DNA from: Sphingomonas sp.
GTDB lineage: Bacteria > Pseudomonadota > Alphaproteobacteria > Sphingomonadales > Sphingomonadaceae
Assembly (NCBI GenBank): GCA_017418975.1
Contig: JAFOMG010000021.1
Span: forward strand, 30,689 to 94,688
DNA: 64,000 bases
Direction of reading: 5' to 3'
The notes below the pieces were generated by a model. The model saw only the letters and a list, made by a program, of their open reading frames with translations, searched no databases and was not told the DNA's origin. Positions 18,178-27,919 of the stretch are shown here, piece after piece. The position numbers and the translations under genes are program-made. Each line of letters begins with the position of its first letter. Position 1 is the first letter of the stretch.

Positions 18178-19317
18178 ATGCCGGACACCATGCTGATGAA
18201 TCGCGTCGCCGAGCTCTATGCCGGGGAGGCTATCCGCCATCCTCAGCTCAAGGCGATCACGCTGGCGCAGTGGATGCTCGAAAGCGGGCGGATGACATCG
18301 GAGCTGGCGCGGCAGCACTACAATTTCGGCGGCCTGAAATATCGCCCGGAAATGGCGCCCTATGCCACGCGCGTCATGTATAACGCGCATGACGGCCTGG
18401 ACGCCTATTGCAAGTTCGCCACGCCGGAGAATTTCATCAGCGGCTATTGGGCCTTCATTGCCCGCGCGCCTTACTCGGGATGGGAGATGCGCGCCGACAG
18501 CGCCGAGGAATATATGCGCTTCATCGGCGGGATCTACACGCCCAGCGCCGGCTATGCGGACAAGGTGCTCGCGCTCGAGGCCGAAGCGGCCGCGCTGCTT
18601 GCGAAATTCGCGTCGGGCAAGGTGAAGGCGTCGAGCAGCGGGACGACCGATATCGGCACCATCGTCCTCGACCCCGGCCATGGCGGGACGCAGAAGGTCG
18701 AGGGCAGCTCGCCCAACAACGCGACCAGCGTGAGCGGCGTGAAGGAAAAGAAGCTGGCGCTTGATTTCTGCATGATCCTGCGGGACCTGCTGATCCAGAA
18801 GGCCGGTGCGGCGAACCTCAAGATCAACGTCGTGCTCACGCGCACGGCCGACGTCAATCTGGGCCTCAAGGCCCGCGCCGGCTTCGCCAAGACGCACAAG
18901 GCCAAGGCGCTGCTCTGCCTCCATTTCAATGGAGATGGGAGGCCGGAAACATCGGGTGCGGAAACCTATCATGCCGATGCCGCGCACGGGAACCAGAACC
19001 TGACGGAGGACAAGGCATTCGCCGGCGCCGTCCACGCCGCCTGGGTGAAGGGCATGCGCCGCTTCCATCCCCAGGCCAAGGATCGCGGCCTCAAGCCCGA
19101 ATCCGTCTCGGGGCCCGGCGGGTTGACCATCCTGACCGACGCAAATCTGGGCAACACGGCGGCCCGCAGATGCGTTGGCGCCTATGTCGAGGGCGAGTTC
19201 ATCACCAATCCGACAATCGACAATCTGCTGATCTCCGGCCCCGATGCAGTGCCCAACCGGCACTTGCTGCTGGGCAGCGTGGCGGATGCGCTGATCGCCC
19301 ATATGCGGGCCAGCTGA
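18178..19317 (+). CDS. Two-domain peptidoglycan hydrolase: glucosaminidase plus N-acetylmuramoyl-L-alanine amidase
   Basis: In this 379-residue protein the N-terminal part (about 1-140) resembles the GH73 glucosaminidase family: ITLAQWMLESGRMTSELAR, HYNFGGLKYR, and later YSGWEMRADSAEEYMRFIGG. After a Ser-rich linker, the C-terminal part is an Amidase_3 zinc amidase: VLDPGHGG (zinc His), a glutamate in GVKEKKLALDF, ALLCLHFNGDG (second zinc His) and a closing EGEFITN. It would cut both the glycan and the peptide bond of murein. No signal peptide is visible, unusual for an autolysin and more like an endolysin, yet there are no phage genes around it. Confidence 0.85.
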   Translation: MPDTMLMNRVAELYAGEAIRHPQLKAITLAQWMLESGRMTSELARQHYNFGGLKYRPEMAPYATRVMYNAHDGLDAYCKFATPENFISGYWAFIARAPYSGWEMRADSAEEYMRFIGGIYTPSAGYADKVLALEAEAAALLAKFASGKVKASSSGTTDIGTIVLDPGHGGTQKVEGSSPNNATSVSGVKEKKLALDFCMILRDLLIQKAGAANLKINVVLTRTADVNLGLKARAGFAKTHKAKALLCLHFNGDGRPETSGAETYHADAAHGNQNLTEDKAFAGAVHAAWVKGMRRFHPQAKDRGLKPESVSGPGGLTILTDANLGNTAARRCVGAYVEGEFITNPTIDNLLISGPDAVPNRHLLLGSVADALIAHMRAS

Positions 19318-19332
19318 TGCGGCGCCGAACCG

Positions 19333-20100
19333 TCAGGCCAGTCCGATGATCGAGATCTGCCGGCCATAGTCCGGCTCCCGCCGGTGCGTCGCGCGGCGAT
19401 AGGAATAGAAATGCCCGGCCTGGGCATAGGTGTCCTGCCCCAGCATCTCGACGGTGCGGACGCCCGCCGCGGCCAGCCGGTGCGCGACATAGGCCTCGAG
19501 ATCGAACTGCCAGTGATCCGCGCGGCGGCCTTCGGTGAAGAAACGCTCGTTCGCCGGATCGGCCTCGGCGAACCGGGCGAGGAAGCCGGCATCGACTTCG
19601 TAGGAGGCGCGGGCGATGCACGGGCCGACCGCCGCGACGATCCGGTCGCGGCGGGCGCCCAGCGTCTCCATCGCGGCGACGGTCGAATCGGTGACGCCGC
19701 CGATCGCGCCCTTCCATCCCGCATGCGCGGCGCCGACCACGCCGGCTTCGGTGTCGGCGAACAGCACCGGCGCGCAATCGGCGGTCAGGACGCCGAGGGC
19801 CAGGCCCGGCCGGTCGGTGACGAGCGCGTCGGCATGCGGGCGCAGCCGATCCTCCCAGGGCGCGGCCACGGTGACGCAGTCGGCGGAATGGACCTGATGC
19901 ACGGAGACGAGGCGCCCGCCGGGCAGCACCGCCTCCACGGCGCGGCGGCGATTCTCGGCGATCAGCGCGGGCTCGTCGCCCGAGCCCAGCCCGACATTGA
20001 GGCTGGCCATGTCGCCCGTCGAGACGCCGCCCTTGCGGCCGAGAAAGCCGTGCGCCACTCCGGCCAGCGCCCGCGCGCGGAAGATTTCGATCTCGCTCAC
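19333..20100 (-). CDS. pgeF: Peptidoglycan editing factor (YfiH/PgeF, multicopper laccase-like fold)
   Basis: This 255-residue protein starts with GTG at 20100, overlapping the GNAT stop as GTGA. Family marks are HGFLGRKGGVSTGDMASLN, VHQVHSADCV, LTADCAPVLFAD, GAAHAGWKGA and AVGPCIARASYEVD, with the His/Cys zinc site. PgeF removes wrongly incorporated L-Ser from the peptidoglycan precursor UDP-MurNAc-L-Ser (older annotation: polyphenol oxidase). It is the last gene of a four-gene coupled run with lgt, midA and a GNAT gene. Confidence 0.92.
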   Translation of the reverse strand: MSEIEIFRARALAGVAHGFLGRKGGVSTGDMASLNVGLGSGDEPALIAENRRRAVEAVLPGGRLVSVHQVHSADCVTVAAPWEDRLRPHADALVTDRPGLALGVLTADCAPVLFADTEAGVVGAAHAGWKGAIGGVTDSTVAAMETLGARRDRIVAAVGPCIARASYEVDAGFLARFAEADPANERFFTEGRRADHWQFDLEAYVAHRLAAAGVRTVEMLGQDTYAQAGHFYSYRRATHRREPDYGRQISIIGLA

Positions 20101-20600
20101 AGCATGCGCCTCATCAACCGGTCCTCATCGGCATGCGCGCCGACCATGAAGGCATAGCGGCCGCGATCCTCGAACCCGTTCCGCGCGTAGAAGCGCCGGG
20201 CGCGGTGATTGTCGACATAGACCGAGAGCCACATCTCCCCGGCGCCCCGGGCCCGGCCCTGGTCGATGGCCCAGTCGAGCAGCGCCTGCGCCGCGCCGCT
20301 GCCCTTGGCCCGCTCGTCGAGATAGAGCTGGCGGAGCTCATAGGTGCGCGCGCTGGTCTCGGCGGGAAGGGTAAGGTTGCTGGTCTTGGCGAAGCCGGCC
20401 AGGCCTTGCTTGTCCTCGGCGAGCCGGAAGCACAGGTCCGGCGTGGCGAACTCCCCTGCCCAGGCCTCGGGCGTGAAGCCGGCCAGGAAGTCGGCAAGGT
20501 CCTTTGGGGCGTAGAGATGGCCGAAGGTCGCGACGAAGCTGGCGCGGAACAGCGCGTCGATCGCGGGCAGGTCGGCGGGGGTGGCGTCGCGGTAGATCAT
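20097..20600 (-). CDS. GNAT-family N-acetyltransferase
   Basis: This 167-residue protein spans one GNAT domain. It opens [18 protein letters not shown], has the acetyl-CoA-binding region ELRQLYLDERAKGSGAAQAL (Q/RxxGxG/A-like, with a variant GSG) and ends DNHRARRFYARNGFEDRGRY. The acceptor is unknown; small molecules and protein N-termini are both possible. Both ends overlap neighbours: ATGA with the upstream midA stop and GTGA with the pgeF start, so translation is probably coupled. Confidence 0.87.
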   Translation of the reverse strand: MIYRDATPADLPAIDALFRASFVATFGHLYAPKDLADFLAGFTPEAWAGEFATPDLCFRLAEDKQGLAGFAKTSNLTLPAETSARTYELRQLYLDERAKGSGAAQALLDWAIDQGRARGAGEMWLSVYVDNHRARRFYARNGFEDRGRYAFMVGAHADEDRLMRRML

Positions 20601-21694
20601 TCGAACCCCGCGGGCACCGGCCAGCCCGGCGCGGTGAAGGCGATCACCTTGAACAGCTCGCCCATCTGCTCGGGATCGGTCAGCCGGTCGCGATCGATGG
20701 CGAGCTGACCGGCGCGGTCGGGCGCGGCGAGCGAGAGGCTGGCGGTGCGCTCGGCGATGCCGAGCCGCATCAGGAACGCGCCCTGCGGCACCGGGCCGTG
20801 GACGACCAGGCCCTCCGCCCGCACGGCTTCGGCGAGCGTGCCGAAATCGACATGGGCGGTAAGGTCCGCCTCGCCCGGCATGTCGAAGGGATTGGCATAG
20901 GCATGGCCCTTCACCGCCTGGAGCGTGTCGCCGATCGCGGGCCCCATATAGCCATAGTCGATGATCAGCGCGGCGCCGCCCTGTTCGGTGAGGCGCCGGG
21001 CGAGCTGGCGCAGCACCGCGACGCTGGCGGGCGAAGTCTCGAGGATCGAGCCGGGCGCCGCGTCCTTGAAGTCGCGCGGGATGATCATGTCGAAGCCGCG
21101 GTCGCCGTGAATGGGCAGGAACAGCATGTCCTGGCAGGCGACCAGCCGCTCCCGCCAGCCTTCCCGGGTGGCGATGAGCTGGCGGATCGGCAGCGCGTCG
21201 AAGAATTCGTTGGCGACGAAGATCAGCGGCGCATCGTCGGGCAGGCCGACCAGGTCGAGATGGAATTCGGCATGCGCCACGCGCTCCGCCTGGGCGGCGC
21301 GCAGCGTCGGGCTGGTCTCGACCAGGTCGACCGGCGGCGCGAGCCCTGCCCTGGCCATGGCGCGCAGCGCATCGGCGGCGAGCGTGCCGCGGCCCGGGCC
21401 GAGCTCGACATAGCGGACGGGCGGTTCGCCGGCGCGCTGCCACAGGTCCGCCATCCACAGGCCGATCAGCTCGCCGAACATCTGGCTCACTTCGGGCGCG
21501 GTGGTGAAGTCGCCGCGCGCCCCGAGCGGGTCGCGCGTCGCATAGTAATGGGCGTTGGCGGCGCCCATGAACTGCGACAGCGGGATCGGCCCGGCCATGG
21601 TGATGGCGCGGGCCAGCCGCTCGGCGAGCAGGGGCTCGGCGGCGTTGGCCGCGCGTTCCCCCGCCGGCGCGTCGAGGGGATTCTCGCTGCTCAG
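20597..21694 (-). CDS. MidA/NDUFAF7-family SAM-dependent methyltransferase with probable CTG start
   Basis: This 365-residue protein has the DUF185/MidA pattern: a [23 protein letters not shown] opening (in part), [18 protein letters not shown], the SAM-binding [29 protein letters not shown] and DYGYMGP. Mitochondrial NDUFAF7 methylates an arginine of a complex I subunit; the bacterial target is less clear. No ATG, GTG or TTG fits the start. CTG at 21694 has GGAGAG 6 nt upstream and overlaps the lgt stop as CTGA, matching the other junctions of this operon. The next ATG would remove the first helix. Confidence 0.85.
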   Translation of the reverse strand: MSSENPLDAPAGERAANAAEPLLAERLARAITMAGPIPLSQFMGAANAHYYATRDPLGARGDFTTAPEVSQMFGELIGLWMADLWQRAGEPPVRYVELGPGRGTLAADALRAMARAGLAPPVDLVETSPTLRAAQAERVAHAEFHLDLVGLPDDAPLIFVANEFFDALPIRQLIATREGWRERLVACQDMLFLPIHGDRGFDMIIPRDFKDAAPGSILETSPASVAVLRQLARRLTEQGGAALIIDYGYMGPAIGDTLQAVKGHAYANPFDMPGEADLTAHVDFGTLAEAVRAEGLVVHGPVPQGAFLMRLGIAERTASLSLAAPDRAGQLAIDRDRLTDPEQMGELFKVIAFTAPGWPVPAGFE

Positions 21695-22560
21695 GCGACG
21701 CTCTCCGTGCCCGCGATCGGCTCGACCCGCTGGCGGCGCTTCTTCGCGGTGACGATCAGATAGATGCCGCCCGCGATCATCGGCAGGCACAGCACCTGGC
21801 CCATATGGATGACATGCTCGAAGATCGTGCCGGCGAACTGCGAATCCGGCTCGCGGAAATATTCGACGAAGAAGCGGAAACAGCCATAGCCGAGCAGGAA
21901 GATGCCGACGAGCCTGCCCGGCTCGTAGCGCGCCTTGGTGCGCCAGAAGGCATAGGCGAGGATGGCGAAGAGGAGCACGCCTTCGAGCGCCGCCTCGTAG
22001 AGCTGGCTCGGGTGGCGGGCCAGCGGCCCGGCGCCCGGGAAGACGATCGCCCAGGGCAGGTCCGCCGGCTTGCCCCACAGCTCGCCGTTCACGAAATTGG
22101 CGAGGCGCCCGAAGAACAGGCCGAAGGGCGCGCAGCAGGCGACATAGTCGTGCACCCGCAGCCAGTTGAGCCCCTGGCGCCGGCACATCAGGATGATCGC
22201 CAGCGTAGTGCCGATCACGCCGCCATGGAACGACATGCCGCCGTCCCAGAGCCGGATGATGCGCATCGGATCGAGGAACATCTCGGGCGCGTAGAAGATC
22301 ACATAGCCGAGCCGTCCGCCCAGGATGATGCCGAGCGTGGCGTAGAAGACGAGATCGTCGGCATGGCGCTTGCTCATCGGCGCGCCCGGCTGGCGGAGCA
22401 GGCGGAGAAGATACCACCAGCCGACCAGGATGCCGGCGATATAGGCCAGCGAATACCATTTGATCTCGAAGAAGCCGAGGTTGAGCGCGACCTTGTGGAG
22501 GCCGAGATCCTTGAACTGGATATGGTCGGCCGCGGCGGCGGCCAGGGTGGAAAGCAGCAC
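21691..22560 (-). CDS. lgt: Prolipoprotein diacylglyceryl transferase
   Basis: This 289-residue integral membrane enzyme transfers diacylglycerol from phosphatidylglycerol to the lipobox cysteine of prolipoproteins. About seven membrane segments are visible. The Lgt signature appears as [21 protein letters not shown] with the essential region HPSQLYEA after it; [11 protein letters not shown] carries the conserved His, and GRLGYVIFY the YxxF region. The GTG at 22560 is chosen for GGAGGG 7 nt upstream. It leads the coupled lgt-midA-GNAT-pgeF operon. Confidence 0.96.
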   Translation of the reverse strand: MLLSTLAAAAADHIQFKDLGLHKVALNLGFFEIKWYSLAYIAGILVGWWYLLRLLRQPGAPMSKRHADDLVFYATLGIILGGRLGYVIFYAPEMFLDPMRIIRLWDGGMSFHGGVIGTTLAIILMCRRQGLNWLRVHDYVACCAPFGLFFGRLANFVNGELWGKPADLPWAIVFPGAGPLARHPSQLYEAALEGVLLFAILAYAFWRTKARYEPGRLVGIFLLGYGCFRFFVEYFREPDSQFAGTIFEHVIHMGQVLCLPMIAGGIYLIVTAKKRRQRVEPIAGTESVA

Positions 22561-22696
22561 GGGTGGTCCCTCCGGGTATCGGGCTCCGATAGAGCAGGCT
22601 CGCCGCAAACCCAATAGCCCCGCGCCGCCATCGCGGCTTTTGCCGGAGCGCGGCGGGAGGCCCGGGGTGACAGCCTTTCCCCCGCGCGATAGAGCG

Positions 22697-24943
22697 ATGG
22701 CGATGAAGGTCGATTTCGGCAAGCTCCAGAAGCTGGATCGGCGCACGCTGCTGATCGGCGGCGGCGTGGGCGTGGGGCTGGTGGTCGCCTGGGCGATGTG
22801 GCCGCGCACCTATCTCCCCAATCTCACCGCGGCGCCGGGCGAGAGCCTGTTCGGCGCCTGGATCAAGATCGGCACCGACGGGCATGTCTCGGTCGCCGTA
22901 CCGCAATGCGAGGAGGGGCAGGGCGTGTTCACCGCCATGCCGCAGATCATCGCCGACGAGCTGGGCGCGGACTGGAAGCTGGTGGGTGTCGAGCCGGCGC
23001 CGCTCAACCCGCTCTACGCCAATCCGCTGGCGGCCGAGGAACTGTTCGAGCTGGCGCTGGGCGGGCTGCCCGAGCAGCTGCGGCGCAGCCATGCCGCACG
23101 CACCGGGCTGGTGCTCACCGGCTGCTCGACTTCGATCCGCAGCTTCGAGGACCAGCTGCGCCACGCCGGCGCCACCGCGCGGGTGCTGCTGTGCAAGGCG
23201 GCGGCGCGGCGCTGGGGCGCCGAATGGCAGAGCTGCGACACTGCCGGCGGCCAGGTGATCCACGGCAATTCGAAGCTCGGCTTCGGCGCGCTGGCGGCGG
23301 AGGCGGCGGACGAGCGGGTGCCCGGCGACGTGCCGCTGCGCACCGGCGAGGCGAACCGGCTCTATGGCCAGGACCTGCCCCGGCTCGACGCGCCGGCCAA
23401 GGTGGACGGCAGCCTGCTCTATGCGGCGGACGTGCGGCTGCCGAACATGGTGTTCGCCTCGATCCGGATGGGGCCGATCGGCGATACCGAGCTGGTGAAG
23501 CTCGACCGGGCGGCGGCGAACAGGATCCCGGGCATGCTCTCGATCGTGACCACGAAGGACTGGGTGGCGACGATCGCCAATAATGGCTGGGCGGCGGAGC
23601 GGGCGATCGACGCGATGCGCCCGCGCTTCAGGACGCCCGAGGAAGTGATCAACAATGATTCGATCGCCTCGGCGCTGAGCGACGCGCTGAACGCCGATGG
23701 CGCGCGGATCCACGAGGCCGGCGACCTGGCGGCGGATTTCCGCGGGGCGAAAGTGGTCTCGGCCGAATATCGCGTCGACGTGGCGCTCCACGCCGCGCTC
23801 GAGCCGATGACCTGCACGGCCAATTATCATGACGGGCACCTCTCGCTATGGCTGCCGACCCAGGCGCCGGGGCTGGCGCGGGCGGCGGCGGCGCGGGCGA
23901 TCGGCATTTCCGAGAACTCGGTCACCGTGCACGCGACGATGGCGGGCGGCTCGTTCGGGGCGAAGCTGGAACATGCGGTGGCGGAGCAGGCGGCCCTGCT
24001 CGCCGAGCGGATCGGCCGGCCCGTGCAGCTCACCTGGCCGCGCGGCGAGGACATGCGGCACGACCGCTATCGCCCGCCCGCGATCGGCCGGATGACCGGC
24101 AAGCTGAACTCGCGCGGCCAGGTCTCGGGCCTGCTCGCCAAGGTCGCCGCGCCCGAGACCGGCCGCGAGCTGGCGACGCGGCTGCTGGGCGGCGATCCGG
24201 TGGTGCAGGCTTCGCTCGCGCTGCCCGGCAAGGGCGATCCCTCGGCGGTGGCGGGGGCGCGGCCCTTCTATGCCATCCCCAATTACGCGGTCGATCACCA
24301 TGTCGCCGCGATCGGCGTGCCCACCGGCTATTGGCGCTCGGGCGCGCACAGCTACAATTGCTTCTTCGTCGAGAGCTTCATGGACGAGCTGGCGCATGCC
24401 GCCGAGCAGGATGCGGTGTCGTTCCGCATGGCGATGCTCGGCGGCGAGACGCGGCTGGCGCGCTGCGTGCAGATGGCGGCCCAGCTGGGCGGCTGGCAGG
24501 GCGGCCAGCCGGGCGGCGGCCAGGGCATCGCCTGCCACGCCTTTCGCGGCTCCTATATCGCGGTGATGGCCGAGGCCCGGCTCGAGGGGCGCAAGGTGAA
24601 GGTCGAGCGGCTGGTCGCGGCGGTCGATTGCGGGCGGGTGGTGAACCCGGACCTGGTGACGCAGCAGATCGAGGGCGGGCTGCTGTTCGGCATGGCCGCG
24701 GCGCTGGCCGGGTCGACCGGCTTCACCGAGAATGTCGCCGACGTGCGCGATCTCTCCGAGCTCGGCCTGCCGACCCTGGCCGATGCGCCGGACATCACCG
24801 TGGAGCTGATCCGCAACGCCGCCGATCCGGGCGGCGTGAGCGAGCTTGCCGTGCCCCCGGTCGCGCCCGCCATCGCCAACGCGCTGCAATCGGCGAGCGG
24901 CGTGCGCTTCCGCGTGCTGCCTTTGCTTTCGGACGTCGAATGA
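22697..24943 (+). CDS. Molybdopterin-binding subunit of xanthine dehydrogenase-family oxidoreductase (isoquinoline oxidoreductase beta-like)
   Basis: This 748-residue protein has a twin-arginine-like N-terminus ([16 protein letters not shown]), suggesting Tat export or membrane anchoring. Two molybdopterin-domain halves follow: [88 protein letters not shown] and the late GVSELAVPP with the catalytic-type Glu. The layout matches IorB-type aldehyde or N-heterocycle hydroxylases. The 2Fe-2S partner subunit usually encoded beside it is absent here. Its stop overlaps the hemH start as ATGA. Confidence 0.88.
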   Translation: MAMKVDFGKLQKLDRRTLLIGGGVGVGLVVAWAMWPRTYLPNLTAAPGESLFGAWIKIGTDGHVSVAVPQCEEGQGVFTAMPQIIADELGADWKLVGVEPAPLNPLYANPLAAEELFELALGGLPEQLRRSHAARTGLVLTGCSTSIRSFEDQLRHAGATARVLLCKAAARRWGAEWQSCDTAGGQVIHGNSKLGFGALAAEAADERVPGDVPLRTGEANRLYGQDLPRLDAPAKVDGSLLYAADVRLPNMVFASIRMGPIGDTELVKLDRAAANRIPGMLSIVTTKDWVATIANNGWAAERAIDAMRPRFRTPEEVINNDSIASALSDALNADGARIHEAGDLAADFRGAKVVSAEYRVDVALHAALEPMTCTANYHDGHLSLWLPTQAPGLARAAAARAIGISENSVTVHATMAGGSFGAKLEHAVAEQAALLAERIGRPVQLTWPRGEDMRHDRYRPPAIGRMTGKLNSRGQVSGLLAKVAAPETGRELATRLLGGDPVVQASLALPGKGDPSAVAGARPFYAIPNYAVDHHVAAIGVPTGYWRSGAHSYNCFFVESFMDELAHAAEQDAVSFRMAMLGGETRLARCVQMAAQLGGWQGGQPGGGQGIACHAFRGSYIAVMAEARLEGRKVKVERLVAAVDCGRVVNPDLVTQQIEGGLLFGMAAALAGSTGFTENVADVRDLSELGLPTLADAPDITVELIRNAADPGGVSELAVPPVAPAIANALQSASGVRFRVLPLLSDVE

Positions 24944-25965
24944 GCATTCCCGACGGGCATCCGCCCTTGCCCACGCCGGCCGGAACGGGCGTGCTGCTGA
25001 TCAATCTCGGCACGCCCGGCGCGCCCGACGCCGCATCGGTACGGCGCTACCTGGCCGAGTTCCTCTCCGATCGCCGTGTCGTCGAGATCCCGCCTTTGGT
25101 CTGGCAGCCGATCCTGCATGGGATCATCCTGCGCACCCGGCCGAAGAAGTCCGCGCATGCCTATCAGCAGGTATGGCGGCCGGACGGATCGCCGCTCGCC
25201 GCGATCACCAGGGCGCAGAGCGAAGCGTTGCAGGGGGCATGGGGCGACGACGTGCTCGTCGATTGGGCGATGCGCTACGGCAAGCCGGCGATTGCCGACC
25301 GGCTCGCCTCGATGCAGGCCGGCGGCGCCCGGCGCATCCTGATCGCGCCGCTCTATCCGCAATATTGCGCGGCGACCACCGCCACCGCCAACGATGCCGC
25401 CTTCGCCGCGCTGGCGAAGCTGCGCTGGCAGCCGGCGGTCCGCACCCTGCCGCCCTATCACGATCACCCCGCCTATATCGCCGCGCTCAAGGCATCGGTG
25501 GAAGCCGGCCTCGCCCGGCTCGATTTCGTGCCCGATGCGATCCTGGCGAGCTTCCACGGCATGCCGCAGCGGACGCTCGACCTTGGCGATCCCTATCATT
25601 GCCATTGCCGCAAGACCGCGCGCCTGCTGGGCGAGGCATTGGCGGAAACCCTGGGGGGGCGTGAACTCATCGTCACCTTCCAGTCGCGTTTCGGCCGGGC
25701 GAAATGGCTGGAGCCCGCCACCGACGCCGTGCTCGCCGCGCTGCCCGGCAAGGGCGTGAAGAAAGTCGCGATCGTCGCGCCGGGCTTTTCGGCCGACTGC
25801 CTCGAGACGCTGGAGGAGCTGGCGATTCGCGGGCGCGAGACGTTCCTCGCCGCGGGCGGGGACCGGTTCGCCTATCTGCCCTGTCTCAACGACAGCGCCG
25901 GCGGCATCGCGATGCTGCGCACAATTTTGCGTGAGGAGCTTGCGGGCTGGATCGAGCCTGCCTAG
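24940..25965 (+). CDS. hemH: Ferrochelatase
   Basis: This 341-residue enzyme inserts iron into protoporphyrin IX, the last step of haem synthesis. Visible marks are GVLLINLGTPGAPDAASVRRYL at the N-terminus (in part), PLYPQY, the catalytic H206 in ASFHGMPQR, YHCHCRKTA, TFQSRFGRAKWLEPAT, and FSADCLETLEEL with the conserved Glu. Its ATG overlaps the stop of the molybdopterin oxidoreductase (ATGA), an unusual partner, so the two are likely translated from one message. phbB follows 32 bp downstream with its own strong ribosome binding site. Confidence 0.95.
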   Translation: MSIPDGHPPLPTPAGTGVLLINLGTPGAPDAASVRRYLAEFLSDRRVVEIPPLVWQPILHGIILRTRPKKSAHAYQQVWRPDGSPLAAITRAQSEALQGAWGDDVLVDWAMRYGKPAIADRLASMQAGGARRILIAPLYPQYCAATTATANDAAFAALAKLRWQPAVRTLPPYHDHPAYIAALKASVEAGLARLDFVPDAILASFHGMPQRTLDLGDPYHCHCRKTARLLGEALAETLGGRELIVTFQSRFGRAKWLEPATDAVLAALPGKGVKKVAIVAPGFSADCLETLEELAIRGRETFLAAGGDRFAYLPCLNDSAGGIAMLRTILREELAGWIEPA

Positions 25966-25997
25966 CGTTTCGGTCCACCACGAAGGAGAGGAAGAGC

Positions 25998-26720
25998 ATG
26001 GCACGCGTAGCGATCGTGACGGGCGGCACCCGCGGCATCGGCGAGGCGATCAGCCTCGCGCTCCAGGATGCGGGAATGATCGTCGCCGCCAACTATGCGG
26101 GCAATGAGGAGAAGGCCCGGGCCTTCACCGACCGCACCGGCATCGCGGCGTACAAATGGGACGTGGGCGATTATGACGCCTGCCACGAAGGCGTGGCGAA
26201 GGTGACGGCCGAGCTCGGCCCGGTCGACGTGGTGATCAACAATGCCGGCATCACCCGCGACGGCACGATCCTGAAGATGAGCCGCGACATGTGGGAGGAT
26301 GTGATCCGCATCAACCTGGGTGGCTGCTTCAACATGGCGCATGCGGTGTTCCCGGGCATGCGCGACCGCAAATGGGGCCGCATCGTCAATATCGGCTCGA
26401 TCAACGGCCAGGCCGGCCAATATGGCCAGGTCAACTATGCCGCCGCCAAGTCCGGCATCCACGGCTTCACCAAGGCGCTGTCGCAGGAAGGCGCGCGCTT
26501 CGGCGTGACGGTGAACGCGATCGCGCCCGGCTATATCGATACCGACATGGTCGCCGCGGTGCCGCCCGAGGTGCTGGAGAAGATCGTGGCGAAGATCCCG
26601 GTGGGCCGGCTCGGCCAGGCGCACGAGATCGCGCGCGGCGTGGCGTTCCTCTGCTCGGACGAGGCGGGTTTCGTCACCGGATCGACGCTGTCGATCAACG
26701 GCGGCCAGCACATGTACTGA
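25998..26720 (+). CDS. phbB: Acetoacetyl-CoA reductase (NADPH), PHA pathway
   Basis: This 240-residue short-chain dehydrogenase reduces acetoacetyl-CoA to (R)-3-hydroxybutyryl-CoA, the monomer used by PhaC. The cofactor motif GGTRGIG is at residues 9-15; NNAG, catalytic Ser in NIGSINGQ and the YxxxK in NYAAAKSG are in order. PhaB-type residues around GQYGQVNYAAAKSG and APGYIDTDMV support this over FabG. A strong GAAGGAGAGGAAG lies before the ATG. A hairpin terminator follows. phaC and phasin are 19-22 kb upstream, and the thiolase is not in the window. Confidence 0.92.
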   Translation: MARVAIVTGGTRGIGEAISLALQDAGMIVAANYAGNEEKARAFTDRTGIAAYKWDVGDYDACHEGVAKVTAELGPVDVVINNAGITRDGTILKMSRDMWEDVIRINLGGCFNMAHAVFPGMRDRKWGRIVNIGSINGQAGQYGQVNYAAAKSGIHGFTKALSQEGARFGVTVNAIAPGYIDTDMVAAVPPEVLEKIVAKIPVGRLGQAHEIARGVAFLCSDEAGFVTGSTLSINGGQHMY

Positions 26721-26728
26721 CGCGATGA

Positions 26729-26752
26729 GGGCCGCCCCTTTCAGGGCGGCCC
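26729..26752 (+). terminator. Hairpin terminator after phbB
   Basis: A perfect 9-bp stem (GGGCCGCCC / GGGCGGCCC) with a CTTTCA loop begins 8 bp after the phbB stop. There is no T-run, so termination may be weak or Rho-aided. Confidence 0.6.
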
Positions 26753-26908
26753 CCAACCCCTCGATACGCTACGCGAGGGAAACTCTTGTTCGAACAACCA
26801 ACGTCCCAATAGGCGGGTTCCCTTTAGTTTCTTCTGAACGGGCTGGTCACCTGGCGTTCATCTTTCGGGCGCTGGTCCTTCCGCCGCCAGCCGCTATGAG
26901 CGGAGGCG

Positions 26909-27907
26909 ATGCTGCTCCGCCCCGTGATCGCCCTGTTCTCTCTCGGTTCCATCCTGCTGCTCTCCGCATCGGGGCGCGACGGGCGCGACCTGCTGGGCAA
27001 GGTGCCGCGCATGACCGTGGAGCGCGTGCCGCTCGACGCGCGCGATCCCGGGCGGACCCGGGTGGGGGCGCTCACCTATCTGGGCGGCATCCGGCTGAAG
27101 AGCCCGGATCGCGCCTTTGGCGGCTTCTCCTCGATGCTGGTCGAGGGAGACCGCTTCACTCTGCTCAGCGACGGCGGCGCCTTTATCCGCTTCCGCATGG
27201 GTGCCGACTGGGCGCCGCGCGAGCTGGTGTTCGGCGACCTGCCCGACGGCCCGGGCACCGGCTGGCTGAAGGGGGATCGCGATTCGGAATCGATGACGCG
27301 CGATCCGGCCACCGGGCGGATCTGGGTGGGCTTCGAGGGCCATAACGCGATCTGGCGCTACGATGCCGGGCTGACCCGCGCCGAGCGGAGCGCGGAGCCG
27401 GCGGCGATGCGCGACTGGTCCGTCAATGGCGGGCCCGAATCGATGGTGCGCCTCGCCGATGGCCGATTCGTGGTGATCGGCGAGACCTCGCGGCCCAAGG
27501 GGAGCCGGATCGGCCGCGAGGCGCTGCTCTTCCCGGGCGATCCCACCAGGCCGGGGATCGAGCCGATTCGCTTCGTCTACATGCCGCCCGGCGAGCTCTA
27601 TGATCCGAGCGACGCCGTGCAGCTGCCCGACGGGCGGCTGATCGTGCTCAACCGGCGCTTCGCGGTGCCGAGCCTGTTCACGGTGAAGCTGACCCTAGTG
27701 GATCCGAGGGAATTCCGCCCCGGTGCCGTGGTGCGCGGTACGGAGATCGCGGCGCTGGCGGCGCCGCTGGTCCACGACAATTACGAAGCCCTGGCGATCA
27801 CGCGCGAGGGCGACGACACGATCCTGTGGATGGCGTCGGACGACAACCAGCAATTCTGGGAATGGTCGCTGCTGCTCAAGTTCCGGATCGAGTTCGGGAA
27901 GCGCTGA
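26909..27907 (+). CDS. Esterase-like/phytase-like beta-propeller protein (secreted)
   Basis: This 332-residue protein has an N-terminal signal (residues 1-22, LFSLGSILLLSASG). It carries the pattern of the esterase-like activity of phytase family (PF13449): GGFSSMLVEGDRFTLLSDGG, DRDSESMTRDPATGRIWVGFEG (in part), GPESMVRLADGRFVVI, and the ending HDNYEALAITREGDDTILWM followed by DDNQQFWEWSLLLKF. It is probably a periplasmic six-bladed propeller with an unknown substrate. The 188-bp gap before it holds the phbB hairpin and nothing else recognised. Confidence 0.85.
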   Translation: MLLRPVIALFSLGSILLLSASGRDGRDLLGKVPRMTVERVPLDARDPGRTRVGALTYLGGIRLKSPDRAFGGFSSMLVEGDRFTLLSDGGAFIRFRMGADWAPRELVFGDLPDGPGTGWLKGDRDSESMTRDPATGRIWVGFEGHNAIWRYDAGLTRAERSAEPAAMRDWSVNGGPESMVRLADGRFVVIGETSRPKGSRIGREALLFPGDPTRPGIEPIRFVYMPPGELYDPSDAVQLPDGRLIVLNRRFAVPSLFTVKLTLVDPREFRPGAVVRGTEIAALAAPLVHDNYEALAITREGDDTILWMASDDNQQFWEWSLLLKFRIEFGKR

Positions 27908-27919
27908 GGGCGAAGGGGT

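Noticed and set aside
22561-23839. Extension of the MidA reading frame through lgt and beyond
   Set aside because: The frame is open but overlaps lgt and the oxidoreductase gene in other frames; the family-conserved part begins at the CTG at 21694.
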